Shown here in pieces: positions 19,849 through 30,006 of a DNA stretch of 64,000 nt. Position 1 is the first letter of the stretch, and the number at the start of each line of letters is the position of its first letter. The notes beneath the pieces are model-generated. The model saw only the letters and a program-made list of their open reading frames with translations. It was not told the origin of the DNA and ran no database searches. The stretch comes from CAVPCZ01 sp963702445 (lineage in GTDB: Bacteria; Bacteroidota; Ignavibacteria; UBA10030; UBA6906), in the NCBI GenBank assembly GCA_963702445.1, contig CAVPCZ010000016.1:124001-188000 (forward strand), in the 5' to 3' direction. Position numbers and translations under genes: made by a program.

Positions 19849-21218
19849 GCACTGCCGTCGTCGACTACTCGCGGGAAGAGCCCGTTGTTGCGGGCACCCC
19901 GACGGCGGCTGAGATTGATGCCGTCGTCAGCGCACCGCTGGACCGGTTCCCTTCGCGCGCGTGGTGGATCGCCTTCGGCGTGACGCTGACCATGCTTGCG
20001 CATCGGCGGCGCGTGCATCGGCGATGACGCTCTGGTACGGGCTGGGCGTCTGGGGTGTCAACCAGCCGGTCTCCTGGGGATTTGACATCGTGAACTTCGT
20101 GTTCTGGGTCGGCATCGGCCATGCCGGAACGCTGATCTCCGCGATCCTCTTCCTGCTGCGCCAGCGATGGAGAAACGGCATCGCGCGTTTTGCCGAGGCG
20201 ATGACGATCTTTGCGGTCATGTGCGCCGGGATCTTTCCGCTCCTCCACACCGGCCGCCAGTGGCTCCCGCTGTACCTGATGCCGTATCCGAACCAGCATG
20301 CGCTCTGGGTGAATTTCACGTCGCCGCTGCTCTGGGATGTCTTCGCGGTCTCCACCTACTTCACCGTCTCCGCCGTGTTCTGGTATCTCGGGCTGGTGCC
20401 CGACCTGGCGACGCTGCGCGACAGGACGATACAGCCGGTCAAGAAGGTGATCTATTCGGTCCTCAGTCTCGGCTGGCGGCATTCGAACCGGCACTGGCAT
20501 CACTTCGAACGTGCGTATCTGATCCTCGCGGGATTTGCGACGCCGCTGGTGCTTTCCGTGCATACGATCGTCAGCTTCGACTTCGCCGTCTCCGTCATCC
20601 CCGGATGGCATACAACGATCTTCCCTCCGTACTTCGTGGCGGGTGCGGTGTTCTCGGGGTTTGCCATGGTGCAGAACTGCCTGATCGTCGTCCGGCAGCT
20701 GTTCGACCTGAAGCACCTGATCACGCTCGACACGCTGGAGAAGATGAACAAGGTGATGATTCTCACCGGCAGCATGGTGGGGTATGCCTACGGGATGGAG
20801 TTCTTCATCGCGTGGTACAGCGGGTCCCAGTTCGAAACGTTTGTGTTCCTCAACCGCGCGCTCGGCCCGTATGCGTGGGCGTACTGGACGATGGTGACGT
20901 GCAACGTGGTGTTCCCGCAGCTGTTCTGGTTCAAGCGGTTCAGGCGGTCGATCCCCGCTGATGTTCGTGATCGCGGTGTTTGTGAACGTCGGGATGTGGT
21001 TCGAGCGGTTCGTGATCGTGGTGACATCCCTCTCCCGCGACTTCCTGCCGTCGAGCTGGGGTCACTATCGTCCCCACCATGTACGATGTCGGGATATTCA
21101 TCGGAAGCTTCGGGTTGTTCTTCACCCTGATCCTGCTGTTCGTCCGCGTCCTGCCGGTGATTTCGCTTGCGGAGATCAAGGCGGTCGTCTCCCGGGGCAC
21201 AGCCGGGCACGACATTAA
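19845..21218 (+). CDS. actC: alternative complex III subunit C (NrfD/PsrC-like), frameshifted
   Basis: Polytopic quinol-binding subunit of the NrfD/PsrC family with about ten membrane helices. Recognisable blocks are VWGVNQPVSWGFDIVNFVFWVGIGHAGT, LLHTGRQWLPLYLMPYPN region, SFDFAVSVIPGWHTTIFPPYFVAGA and GMEFFIAWYSG (each only partly quoted in my reading). Surplus bases at 20001, 20023 and 20957 and near 21075 interrupt the frame. The end is uncertain: the last frame runs on into actD without a stop, and the nearest stop is TAA at 21216 in another frame. Confidence 0.88.
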
Positions 21219-21234
21219 TCGAGAATGCATCCAC

Positions 21235-21877
21235 ATGGAAAAGCCACTCTATAGTCTGACCGCACTGTTCTCCACTCCGGACGCGCTCATGCATGCGGTG
21301 GAGGCGACCGTGAAGGCGGGCTACACGAAATACGACGTGCACTCGCCGTATCCGGTGCACGGCATGGAAAGGGCGATGCGGCTCAAGCCATCGCCGCTCG
21401 GCTACTTCGCCCTTGCCTTCGGCCTCCTGGGCGCGGTCACCGCCGTCGGCTTCATGACCTGGGTCACCCTCGTGGACTATCCGCTGGTCATCGGGGGAAA
21501 GCCGTTCTGGTCGTGGCCGGCGTTCGTGCCGGTCGCGTTCGAGATCACCGTGCTGCTGGCGTCTGTGCTGACGGTGGTGGCGATGATCGTGCTCTACTTC
21601 AAGTTCCCGAACAACAGCCATCCGCTTCACGATACGCCGTACATGAAGCGCGTGTCGTCGGACGGATTCGGCATCAGCATACAGCGCGAAGATCCGCTCT
21701 TCGACGAGGCCGCGGTGCGGCAGTTCCTCGCTTCGGTCCGACGGCACGGAGATCGCTCCGGTCTATTTCGAGGAGGATCCCTCCGACCACGGACAGAAGC
21801 TGTTCGATCTCCGGTTTGTCGGCGCCTGCTCGCCGGTGTGGCGATTGTCGTTGCCGGAACGACCTACTTCTCCCTGA
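21235..21877 (+). CDS. actD: alternative complex III subunit D, frameshifted
   Basis: Small membrane subunit of alternative complex III (DUF3341 family). The N-terminal MEKPLYSLTALFSTPDALM and the KYDVHSPYPVHGM motif are typical, followed by two membrane helices around residues 55-110 and the ending DPLFDEAAVRQFLAS. A surplus base near 21742 shifts the last part (DGTEIAPVYFEEDPSDHG). Placed between actC and actE as usual. The stop at 21877 overlaps the presumed start of actE. Confidence 0.85.
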
Positions 21878-22376
21878 ACTCAGCTGCTGTACATGGCAGC
21901 CGTTCTCCTGGATGATGGACCAGGCGAAACTGAAGCCGCAGGCGCCGAGTCTGCTCTTTCGCGGACGGATCGGCATGCGGCCCCCCGTGCAGGGGACCGT
22001 TGCCAGGGGATTCCTGCCCTATGCTTTCAAGGGGCGTCCCGAGGACGCGGGCAAGATGCTTGCCAATCCGCTGCTGCCCACGGCCGCGGTTCTGGAGCGC
22101 GGACGTTCTTCGTACCTGACATTCTGCAGTCCGTGCCACGGCAACTTCGGCCGCGGTGACAGCCGGCTGGCCGGGCAGTTCCCGAATCCACCCACACTCC
22201 ATTCGGACAAGGTGCGGAACTGGCCCGACGGCAGCATCTACCACGTCATCACCGAAGGGCAGAACGTGATGCCCTCCTATGCCGCACAGATCACGCGTGA
22301 TGACCGGTGGGCGATCGTGCACTACATCCGGGTGCTGCAGCGCGCGCACAATGCGAAGGAGTCAGATCTGAGATGA
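21838..22376 (+). CDS. actE: alternative complex III subunit E, monoheme cytochrome c, frameshifted
   Basis: Monoheme cytochrome of the complex. After a hydrophobic N-terminal segment (VAIVVAGTTYFSL) come LLYMAA, the ActE-typical MRPPVQGTVARGF and the heme site CSPCHGNFGRGDS, with Met in NVMPSYAAQI as likely axial ligand. Two surplus bases near 21881 and 21905 break the N-terminal part. The start is uncertain; GTG 21838 is the only in-frame candidate near the signal. The stop overlaps actF as ATGA. Confidence 0.85.
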
Positions 22377-23556
22377 CCAGTGACTTCCACACGGTGGCGG
22401 TCCAGAACAAGAGCCTTCCGCCTGCAGCGGACCGGTGGGGCATGATATTGCTGGTGCGGGCGTGCTGCTCGTGATCGCGGCATACATCCTGGATCCCGTG
22501 CGCGCGTCGTTCAACGCCGTGATCCTCTATCTGGCCATGGTCAGCATCGCCGTGGGGTCGATCTTCCTGCTTGCGCTGGAGTACATCACCGGCGCGGTCT
22601 GGAGCGTGCCCATGCGGCGGGTGAACGAATTCCTTGCCGGGCTCTCGCCGTTCCTGGTGCTGCTGGCGATCCCCCTCTTTCTCCATCTGCACGATCTTTT
22701 CCACTGGACGCATGCGGAAGCGTGGCGAACGACCCGCTCTTGCGGGGAAAGCGCCGTATCTGAACGTCTCGTTTTTTGTCATCCGCACCGCCGTCTTCCT
22801 GGGGCTGTGGATCCTGTTCTATCTCCTGTTCACACGCAATTCCACGAAGCAGGACGTCACGCGCGACCAGTCGCTCACCAGGCGGAATGTGCGACTGGCG
22901 GCGGTGTTCATTCCGGTCTTCGCCGTCAGCATCACGTTCACGGCGATCGACTGGGCGATGAGCCTCGAGCCGCACTGGTTCTCGACGATCTACGGTGTCT
23001 ACTACTTCTCCGGGACCGTCCTGACCGCCGTCTCGCGTGGCGACCTATGTGATTGTCCGGTTCAAGGAGAGGGGACTCCTTCCCGGAGCTCCGGCGCGAT
23101 CATTACTACAGCCTGGGAGCGTTGATGTTCGGGTTTGTGAACTTCTGGGCCTACATTGCGTTCAGTCAGTTCCTGCTGATCTGGTACGCGAACCTCCCGG
23201 AAGAGACATACTGGTTCATGGCCCGGTGGAAGAACGGCTGGGAGATTGTCTCGGTGCTCCTGATCATCGTCCACTTCCTGGTGCCGTATTTCGTGCTGCT
23301 GCCGCAGGAGGCGAAGATGGACGGGCGCCGGCTGAAGTTCATGGCGCTCTGGCTCGTGGGCGCCCACCTGCTGGATCTGTTCTGGCTGATCATGCCCACA
23401 CACAGTCCGCAGGCGAAATTCGGCTGGATGGAACTCGGCTTTCCGCTTGTGGGGATCGGGATGGTCATCCTCCTCCTCTCCTGGAAGACGAAACGGTACA
23501 ACGTGGTCCCGATCGGGGACCCCAAGCTGCAGCGCGGAATGGAATTCCGGCTGTAA
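22373..23556 (+). CDS. actF: alternative complex III subunit F (NrfD-like), frameshifted
   Basis: Second polytopic subunit of alternative complex III with about ten membrane helices. AGAGVLLVIAAYILDP, NDPLLRGKAPYLN, FTAIDWAMSLEPHWFSTIYG and FSQFLLIWYANLPEETYW are characteristic. Frame changes near 22442 and 22727-22750 (losses) and at 23036 and near 23084 (gains). The C-terminal third is intact. Followed 17 bases later by a cytochrome c gene. Confidence 0.88.
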
Positions 23557-23573
23557 TCACTCGAGGACGTGGC

Positions 23574-24511
23574 ATGGATCGCATTCCGCGGTACAAGGAA
23601 GAAATCGATTTTCGTGAACTGCTGCGCACACCGCGCAGGCTGTTCGGGTATTCGTACGTCTACTTCCTCATGCTCCTTCTGGTCCTCGGCATTCTCTATG
23701 CCTGGCATCTTACGGACATCGGGAAGAATGCCGTCATGCCGGTGGCATTGAAAGACTCCTCCGCGTTTGTGCAGGAGATACCTCTGCAGGCTCCGAGCGT
23801 GCTGCCCCCCGTGGATGTGCGCCGTGCCGCCGTGCCCACGGATTCTCTCCTGCGCACCGGGCGGGACTCGTACCGGGCGAACTGCGCATCCTGCCACGGC
23901 GAGAACGGGCTGGGCGACGGTCCGGCAGGCCTCATGCTCAATCCGAAACCCCGCAATTTCCATGTGGCAGACCGGATGGACCAACGGAGCAAGGGTGACG
24001 GAGATCTACCGGACGCTCAGGAGGGGATCGTCCGCAACGGGATGGCCTCCTACAACTACCTTCCTCCCGGTGACCGCTTCGCACTGATTCATCTCGTCCG
24101 GTCATTCCACCCGTCTCCGCCGGCGGACGCCGAAGCGGACGTGCTGATGCTCGAAACGACCTATCAGCTCTCGAAAGGGAGCAGCATTCCCGCGCAGATT
24201 CCCATACGCAACGCCATGCAACGGGTTGTGACGGAAGGCGGACCGCGCATACAGGCCGTCTCCGCGACGGTGTCGCGCGTGATGGCGGATGCCTCAACGC
24301 CGGGGGCGGCATTGCTCCGCCGTGTGATGGCCGATCCAACAAAGGCGGTCACCAGCCTCCGTTCCGTCGCGCCGGCGAAGGGGACGGTGGACGAGTTCAT
24401 CGGCGCGTGTCCGCGGATCCGGGCATGCTCGGACTCAAGCCCTCGGTGACCCGGCTGCGTGCCGACGAATGGAATACCCTCCATCAATATCTGATCACGG
24501 GAGGTCTATGA
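23574..24511 (+). CDS. membrane-anchored monoheme cytochrome c, frameshifted
   Basis: N-terminal membrane anchor (about 25-43), then a class I cytochrome domain with heme site CASCHGENGLGDGPAG. Two compensating shifts near 23968 and 24024 leave the frame open but scramble about 20 residues; read in the neighbouring frame they give DGWTNGARVTEIYRTL, which fits the family. A lost base near 24408 precedes the C-terminus PGMLGLKPSVTRLRADEW. Lies between actF and sco, so it probably carries electrons from alternative complex III to the caa3 oxidase. Stop overlaps sco as ATGA. Confidence 0.8.
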
Positions 24512-25363
24512 AACGGCTTGCGTCAGGATGGTTGCTTGTCGTCGTTGCCTCGCGATGGCCGCACCGTATCCACGCAACGGCGGAGCAGGAACCACGGCCC
24601 CAGCAGCTGGGCATCGTCGAAAAACCCGGCAACACGATTTCACGGCCTCAGCTGGGCATCGTCGAGAAACTCGGGCAACACCATTCCGCTGGATGTCGAG
24701 CTCTACGACGAGCAGGGCTATCTCACGCCGATGTCGGGCGTGATAAACAAGCCGACCGTCGTGACGTTCGTCTATTTCCGCTGCACCAGCATCTGCAGTC
24801 CGCTGCTCACGGAGATGTCGAAGATCATCGACCAGATGGACCTGGAAATCGGCAAGGACTACCAGGTGGTCACGATCAGCTTTGATCATCACGAGAAGCC
24901 TCCCATGAACGCGCAGAAAAAGGAGAGCTATCTCGGGATCCTCAAGAAGCCGATCGACCCGGCGGGGTGGCGGTTCTTCACCGGGGACAGCGTGAGTATT
25001 CACCGGCTCACCGATGCGGCGGGATTCTACTTCAAGGCTGACAGCAATCAGTGGATTCACGCAGGGGCGCTGATTATTCTTTCTCCCGAAGGAAAAGTGA
25101 CGCGGTACATCAACGGCATACAGTATCTGCCCTTCGACGTGAAAATGGCGGTGATGGAGGCTTCAGAGGGGCGTACCGGACCGACAATAGCAAAGATCGT
25201 GAAGTTCTGTTTCCGGTACGATCCGGAACGGAACACCTATGCGCTCAACGTGACCCGGGTGTCGGGCCTGGTGGTGATCGGACTCGTGGGCGTGTTCGTG
25301 GTGGTGCTTCTCGTACGGCCGAAGAAGAAGACTAAGGAAAGGCAGCCCACACATGGCACATAA
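24508..25363 (+). CDS. SCO1/SenC family copper chaperone, one frameshift
   Basis: Thioredoxin-fold copper metallochaperone that helps assemble the CuA centre of cytochrome oxidase in the periplasm. The copper ligands C-x3-C in YFRCTSICSPLL and the distal His in SNQWIHAGAL are present, with TISFDHHEKP between. A C-terminal membrane helix (LVVIGLVGVFVVVLLV) gives a second anchor. The N-terminal region contains a 45-base tandem duplication (QLGIVEK repeated), and a surplus C at 24676 follows the second copy. The gene precedes cox subunit I, which fits its role. Confidence 0.87.
24604..24693 (+). repeat. 45-bp tandem duplication in the sco N-terminus
   Basis: CAGCTGGGCATCGTCGA at 24604 recurs at 24649, a period of 45 bases or 15 codons. 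It encodes QLGIVEKPGNTISRP followed by QLGIVEKLGNTIPLD. Only the second copy leads into the conserved domain. Confidence 0.9.
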
Positions 25364-26999
25364 CGCCGTGAGTGCACAAGAGGTCACACGCGGGTTCTAC
25401 GCCGAAAAGGGGCAGTACGGCGGAGTGCGCGGGTGGATACTCAGCACGGACCACAAACGGATCGGCTTGCTCTACTTCGGGACCATGATGGTGTTCTTCC
25501 TGACGGCCGTCACGATCGGCTTCCTCATGCGCCTGGAGATGCTCGCGCCGGGGAGGACGATCATGGACGCCCAGACGTACAACACCATGTTCACGCTCCA
25601 CGGGATCATGATGATTTTCCTCTTCATTATTCCGGGGCTCCCGGCGGTCTTCGGCAACTTCATGCTCCCGCTGCTGATCGGTGCGAAGGATGTCTTCTTC
25701 CCCCGGTTGAACCTCCTCTCCTGGTGGCTCTTCCTGGCAGGCGGGCTGCTGGCACTGGTCTCCGTGTTCCTCCCGGGCGGGGCGGCCGATACCGGCTGGA
25801 CCTTCTACGTTCCCTACAGCGTGCGCACAAGCACGAACGTCCTTCCGGCCCTGATGGCGGCGTTCATCCTCGGGTTCTCATCGATTCTGACCGGCCTGAA
25901 TTTCGTCACCACGATCCACCGGATGCGGGCCCCCGGGATGACATGGTTCAAAATGCCGCTGTTCGTCTGGTCGCTCTATTCCACCGCCTGGATCCAGGTC
26001 CTGGCGACACCGATCATCGGCATCACGCTGCTCCTGGTCGCGATCGAGCGCTGGTTCGGCGTCGGCATCTTCGACCCGGCGCTGGGCGGGGATCCGGTGC
26101 TCTATCAGCATCTCTTCTGGATCTATTCCCATCCGGCGGTCTACATCATGATCCTGCCCGCACTGGGGGTGGTGTCGGAGATTATTCCGGTTTTTGCGCG
26201 GCGGACCATCTTCGGATACAAATTCATCGCCTTCTCGAGCCTGGCCATCGCCTTCTTCGGTTCGCTCGTGTGGGCGCACCACATGTTCACGGTGGGCATG
26301 AGCAACACCGGCATGTTCGTCTTCTCGCTGCTCACCTTCCTGGTCTCCATTCCGAGCGCGATCAAGATCTTCAACTGGGTGGCAACGCTGTACAAGGGAT
26401 CGATCGTGCTTGAGCCGCCCATGCTGTTTGTCCTTTCGTTCATCGTGCAATTTGCCATCGGCGGGTTCACGGGACTGATGCTCGGTGCGCTGGCAGTCAA
26501 TATCCACGTGCAGGATACCTATTTCGTGGTCGGGCATTTCCACTACGTCATGTTCGGCGGCACGGGATTCGGCCTGTTCGCCGCCATGCACTACTGGTTC
26601 CCGAAAATGTTCGGGCGGATGTATGCGAAGAAGCCCGCGGTGGTCGCCTGGGCGCTGGCGACCATCGGTTTCAACACGATGTACTTCCCGTTCTTCTTCC
26701 TCGGGTACTTCGGGATGCCGCGCAGGTATTACGACTATCTGCCGGAGTATCAGACCTATCATGTGATCGCGACCGTGGGATCGTGGATTCTGGTGCTGGG
26801 CATCATCATCCTCGTGGTGAACCTGCTGGTCTCCATGAAGCGTGGCGCTCCGGCTCCGGCCAATCCCTGGGGGGGACGCACGCTGGAGTGGACGGTGTCG
26901 TCGCCGCCGCCCACGGAGGATTTTCACGAGATACCCCTTGTCACCGAAGGTCCCTACAACTACGCCGAATACGAGCAACCCGTTCCGGAGAAATCGTGA
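25353..26999 (+). CDS. ctaD: cytochrome c oxidase subunit I, caa3-type (A2-like)
   Basis: Catalytic heme-copper oxidase subunit of 548 residues with twelve or more membrane helices. Heme and CuB ligands are visible: FTLHGIMM, the helix VI motif YSHPAVYIMILP, WAHHMFTVG, and VVGHFHYVMFGG. The YSHP form in place of a Glu in helix VI marks the A2 subgroup of heme-copper oxidases. Intact. Overlaps sco by 11 bases and the next gene as GTGA. Together with alternative complex III it would form a quinol-to-oxygen respiratory route. Confidence 0.95.
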   Translation: MAHNAVSAQEVTRGFYAEKGQYGGVRGWILSTDHKRIGLLYFGTMMVFFLTAVTIGFLMRLEMLAPGRTIMDAQTYNTMFTLHGIMMIFLFIIPGLPAVFGNFMLPLLIGAKDVFFPRLNLLSWWLFLAGGLLALVSVFLPGGAADTGWTFYVPYSVRTSTNVLPALMAAFILGFSSILTGLNFVTTIHRMRAPGMTWFKMPLFVWSLYSTAWIQVLATPIIGITLLLVAIERWFGVGIFDPALGGDPVLYQHLFWIYSHPAVYIMILPALGVVSEIIPVFARRTIFGYKFIAFSSLAIAFFGSLVWAHHMFTVGMSNTGMFVFSLLTFLVSIPSAIKIFNWVATLYKGSIVLEPPMLFVLSFIVQFAIGGFTGLMLGALAVNIHVQDTYFVVGHFHYVMFGGTGFGLFAAMHYWFPKMFGRMYAKKPAVVAWALATIGFNTMYFPFFFLGYFGMPRRYYDYLPEYQTYHVIATVGSWILVLGIIILVVNLLVSMKRGAPAPANPWGGRTLEWTVSSPPPTEDFHEIPLVTEGPYNYAEYEQPVPEKS

Positions 27000-27626
27000 G
27001 CATCGCGAAGGCTGCAGCATCCACGGAAGGCCACGCACACCGCGACGATGTCGGATCGCGGATGGGGATGTGGCTGTTCCTGTTTACCGAGCTGATTCTG
27101 TTCGGTGGCCTGTTTATCGTCTATGCCGTCTACCGGTTCAGCCATCCGTCGGAGTTCCATCTTGCCGCACAGGAACTGGATACGTTTGTCGGAACCGTGA
27201 ACACGATCATCCTGCTGACGAGCAGCCTGACCGTGGCGATGTCCATCACGGCCCTGCAGGAGGGACGGAAGGGGATGGCGATTCTTCTGGTGAGTCTGAC
27301 GCTGATTCTCGCGCTCTCCTTTCTTGTCAACAAGTACTTCGAATGGGGGCACAAGTTCGAGGCGGGCATCTATCCCGGCTCTCCCGAACTGCTGGCTCAG
27401 CCGTCGGGGGTGATCCTGTACTTCGCGCCTGTATTTCGTCATGACCGGCCTGCACGCGCTGCATGTGATCATCGGGATGGGGGTGCTGGCGTATCTGGTG
27501 CGCGCCATGGCTCGCGGCACGGTGCACCGGACGTCCTCTGTCCGTCTGGAATCAGGCGCGCTCTACTGGCACCTGGTGGATATCATCTGGATTTTTCTCT
27601 TCCCGCTATTCTATCTGTTACACTGA
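26996..27626 (+). CDS. ctaE: cytochrome c oxidase subunit III, one frameshift
   Basis: Membrane subunit of the oxidase. RMGMWLFLFTELILFGGLF and the C-terminal YWHLVDIIWIFLFPLFYL are typical for subunit III. A surplus C near 27428 splits YFALYFVMTGLHALHV. GTG start at 26996 overlaps the subunit I stop. About 209 residues after correction. Confidence 0.9.
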
Positions 27627-27635
27627 GCGGACGCC

Positions 27636-27942
27636 ATGCACCAAGAACAGGAACACCTCGAAAACGGCACAGGCCACCGCGTCGACGTACGCGCAGTACC
27701 TGCTTATCTGGATCGGCCTTCTCGGGCTGACCGCCCTCACGGTAGCCCTGGCGGGGATCCGGATGGGCCACTGGGTGATCATTACCGCGCTGGTCATCGC
27801 CTCGGTGAAAAGCCTGCTGGTGCTGAACATCTTCATGCACCTGAAATTCGAAGACCGGGTGTTCCGGTGGTTTTCGCTGGTGGCGCTTGCCACGCTGGTG
27901 ATATTTATCGTGCTCACATTCTTCGACTACGCGTTTCATTGA
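27636..27942 (+). CDS. cytochrome c oxidase subunit IV-like membrane protein, one frameshift
   Basis: Small three-helix membrane protein of about 101 residues matching prokaryotic subunit IV: ALVIASVKSLLVLNIFMHLKFEDR followed by a C-terminal helix ending DYAFH. A surplus base near 27671 separates the first dozen residues from the rest. Lies between subunits III and II. Confidence 0.8.
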
Positions 27943-27969
27943 TCACCGGCAGTGCCGGAGAGACGGACC

Positions 27970-28629
27970 ATGTTCACAGGCTCATCACCCTTCGCCAACT
28001 ACGTCGATGCGACCTTCCTGATGATTGTCGGGATCTCGGCACTGGTCCTTATCGGGCTGGTCGCGGCCATGCTGTACTTCGTGTTCCGGTACAGCCGTAA
28101 ACGCAATCCCCATCCGACCAACATCGAGGGGAACCTTCCCCTGGAGATCGCCTGGACCGCCATCCCCCTCGTCCTCTTCATGGGCATGTTTTATATGGGG
28201 TGGGAGGGATACCGGCAGATGTCGGAAGTGCCCCCTGACGCGATTCCGATCCGGGTGACGGCGCGTATGTGGTCCTGGTCCTTCGAGTATCCCAACGGCG
28301 TCGTGACGGACACGCTGGTTGTTCCGGTCGAGAAGCCGGTGAAGCTGATGCTCCGGTCGATGGATGTGAATCATTCAATGTATATCCCGGCGTTTCGCAT
28401 CAAGAAAGACGCGATCCCGAACAGGGAGAACATCATGTGGTTCAGCACGCCGGAGGCAAAATCGTACGACATCGCGTGCGCCGAATACTGCGGTTTGCGC
28501 CATGCCTATATGTACACGCGGCTCGTTGCGCTGGACGCAGGGGCGTTTGAAGAGTGGTACCGGAGCGTGTCACTGAAGGCCGCCAAACCCTACGAACCGC
28601 TGGTGCGGGTGACATCAGACAGGAAATAG
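27970..28629 (+). CDS. ctaC: cytochrome c oxidase subunit II
   Basis: Electron-entry subunit with two N-terminal membrane helices and a cupredoxin domain. The CuA ligands are visible: His in DVNHSMYIPAFRIK and C-x3-C-x3-H-x2-M in CAEYCGLRHAYM. No fused cytochrome c domain, unlike many caa3 oxidases; that role may be taken by the next gene. ATG 27970 follows GGAGAG. 219 residues, intact. Confidence 0.93.
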   Translation: MFTGSSPFANYVDATFLMIVGISALVLIGLVAAMLYFVFRYSRKRNPHPTNIEGNLPLEIAWTAIPLVLFMGMFYMGWEGYRQMSEVPPDAIPIRVTARMWSWSFEYPNGVVTDTLVVPVEKPVKLMLRSMDVNHSMYIPAFRIKKDAIPNRENIMWFSTPEAKSYDIACAEYCGLRHAYMYTRLVALDAGAFEEWYRSVSLKAAKPYEPLVRVTSDRK

Positions 28630-28642
28630 GATCAGAGTACCC

Positions 28643-29995
28643 ATGGACGTACTGAACAATATCGCGCTGCCGCAGTCGACGGGACATTTCCACCTGCTGC
28701 TTTTCGTCTTCAACCTGGCGGGAGCCGTATTGCTGCCTTACCTGGCGCTTCTCCTCGGATCGCTGGTCATGGCGCTCATGGCCGAACGGCAGGCAAGAGC
28801 GGGGGAAGCTCCCCACGGCCTCCGCCTGGCGAAGGATCTTGTGGACACGGTTTTGCCATCGAAGGGCGCGTTTACGTTTCTGGCGGTTCTTCCGGCCCTG
28901 TCAATGGTCTTTGTGTATGCACAGATTCTGCAGTCGACCCCCGCGATGGCCACCGGACTGGCGGCGCTCGGAGTGCTCTTTCTCGTGGCCGCGGGCGTGG
29001 CGCTCTTCGGCTATCGCTATACATTCGAGCTGGAAGGTCTTCTTCACTCGCTGGCGCCGGCGCTGGAACAACGGCCCGAAGGTCGGAATGTCACACGGTT
29101 CGAACAATCGACGCTCATCTCGCATGAACGGGCGGGCCGTTACGGCGTCATCTTCCTCTTCCTGAGCGCATTCTTGTTGATGGGTGCCATGGCCATCGCC
29201 ATTGATCCCGGTCAGTGGCGGGCCGTGGGTTCGCTGCTGGATGTTGCCCTGAGCGGCACCGTCTGGCTGCAGTTTTTCATCATCGCGGGGGCCTCGGCGG
29301 GTATGTGCGGGGCGGGCATGCTCTACTTCCTCCTGGATCCGGAGCGGCACATGGCGGATCCCGACAGTGAGTACGGGCTGATGATACGCACGGTTGCCGT
29401 GCGCATGCTTAGCGTCGCTCTCCTGGTGCTGCCCCTGCTCGTGGTGCTGCAGGTGGCCGCGCTGCCGCCTGTCGCGCTGTCGGGCTGGGTGTATGCTCTG
29501 GCCGGTATCGCGATTGTTCTCCTTCTTGTCTCTCTGCAATTCACGTATGCCGCGGTGACCCGTTTTCGCGCGCTCTATCCCGCCGTGGCTTTTGCCATGC
29601 TCGTGCTTGCCCTGGTGGCACTCGTGACCAAGGATCAGGTCGCCATACATACCGCCACCAGGGATCACGCCGTGGTCCTCGCGAATGTGTTCGACAAGAC
29701 CGAATCCGACCTCAAAGCCTCCCTCGGCATCGCCGCCGCAGTCATGTCCGGTGAAGACATCTACAATGCAAAATGCTCGGCATGCCATCTCTTCGACCAG
29801 AAGAAGGTGGGGCCCCCGTATCAACAGGTGCTGCCCAAGTATGCGGGGAAGAAGCCCTCGCTTGTGGCGTTCATCCTGAATCCGGTCAAAGTGGACCCGG
29901 CCTATCCGAACATGCCCTCCCAGGGGCTGAAGCCCGCGGAAGCCGACTCGATTGCTGAATATCTCCTGAAGAAAATGGGGGCGAAGGGATCCTGA
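28643..29995 (+). CDS. polytopic membrane protein with C-terminal monoheme cytochrome c domain
   Basis: 450-residue protein with about nine or ten predicted membrane helices over the first 340 residues and a C-terminal class I cytochrome domain with the heme site KCSACHLFDQKKVGP and the likely axial Met in YPNMPSQGL. The membrane part is not recognised with certainty. Placement directly after the oxidase subunits and before heme O synthase suggests it delivers electrons to, or replaces the fused cytochrome of, the caa3 oxidase. Intact. Confidence 0.75.
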   Translation: MDVLNNIALPQSTGHFHLLLFVFNLAGAVLLPYLALLLGSLVMALMAERQARAGEAPHGLRLAKDLVDTVLPSKGAFTFLAVLPALSMVFVYAQILQSTPAMATGLAALGVLFLVAAGVALFGYRYTFELEGLLHSLAPALEQRPEGRNVTRFEQSTLISHERAGRYGVIFLFLSAFLLMGAMAIAIDPGQWRAVGSLLDVALSGTVWLQFFIIAGASAGMCGAGMLYFLLDPERHMADPDSEYGLMIRTVAVRMLSVALLVLPLLVVLQVAALPPVALSGWVYALAGIAIVLLLVSLQFTYAAVTRFRALYPAVAFAMLVLALVALVTKDQVAIHTATRDHAVVLANVFDKTESDLKASLGIAAAVMSGEDIYNAKCSACHLFDQKKVGPPYQQVLPKYAGKKPSLVAFILNPVKVDPAYPNMPSQGLKPAEADSIAEYLLKKMGAKGS

Positions 29996-30006
29996 GCGGA
30001 GAACCG

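Noticed and set aside
24528..24743. Alternative N-terminus for the sco gene in another frame
   Set aside because: The frame from ATG 24508 keeps the ATGA overlap and reads into the duplicated QLGIVEK segment; the other frame gives no domain.
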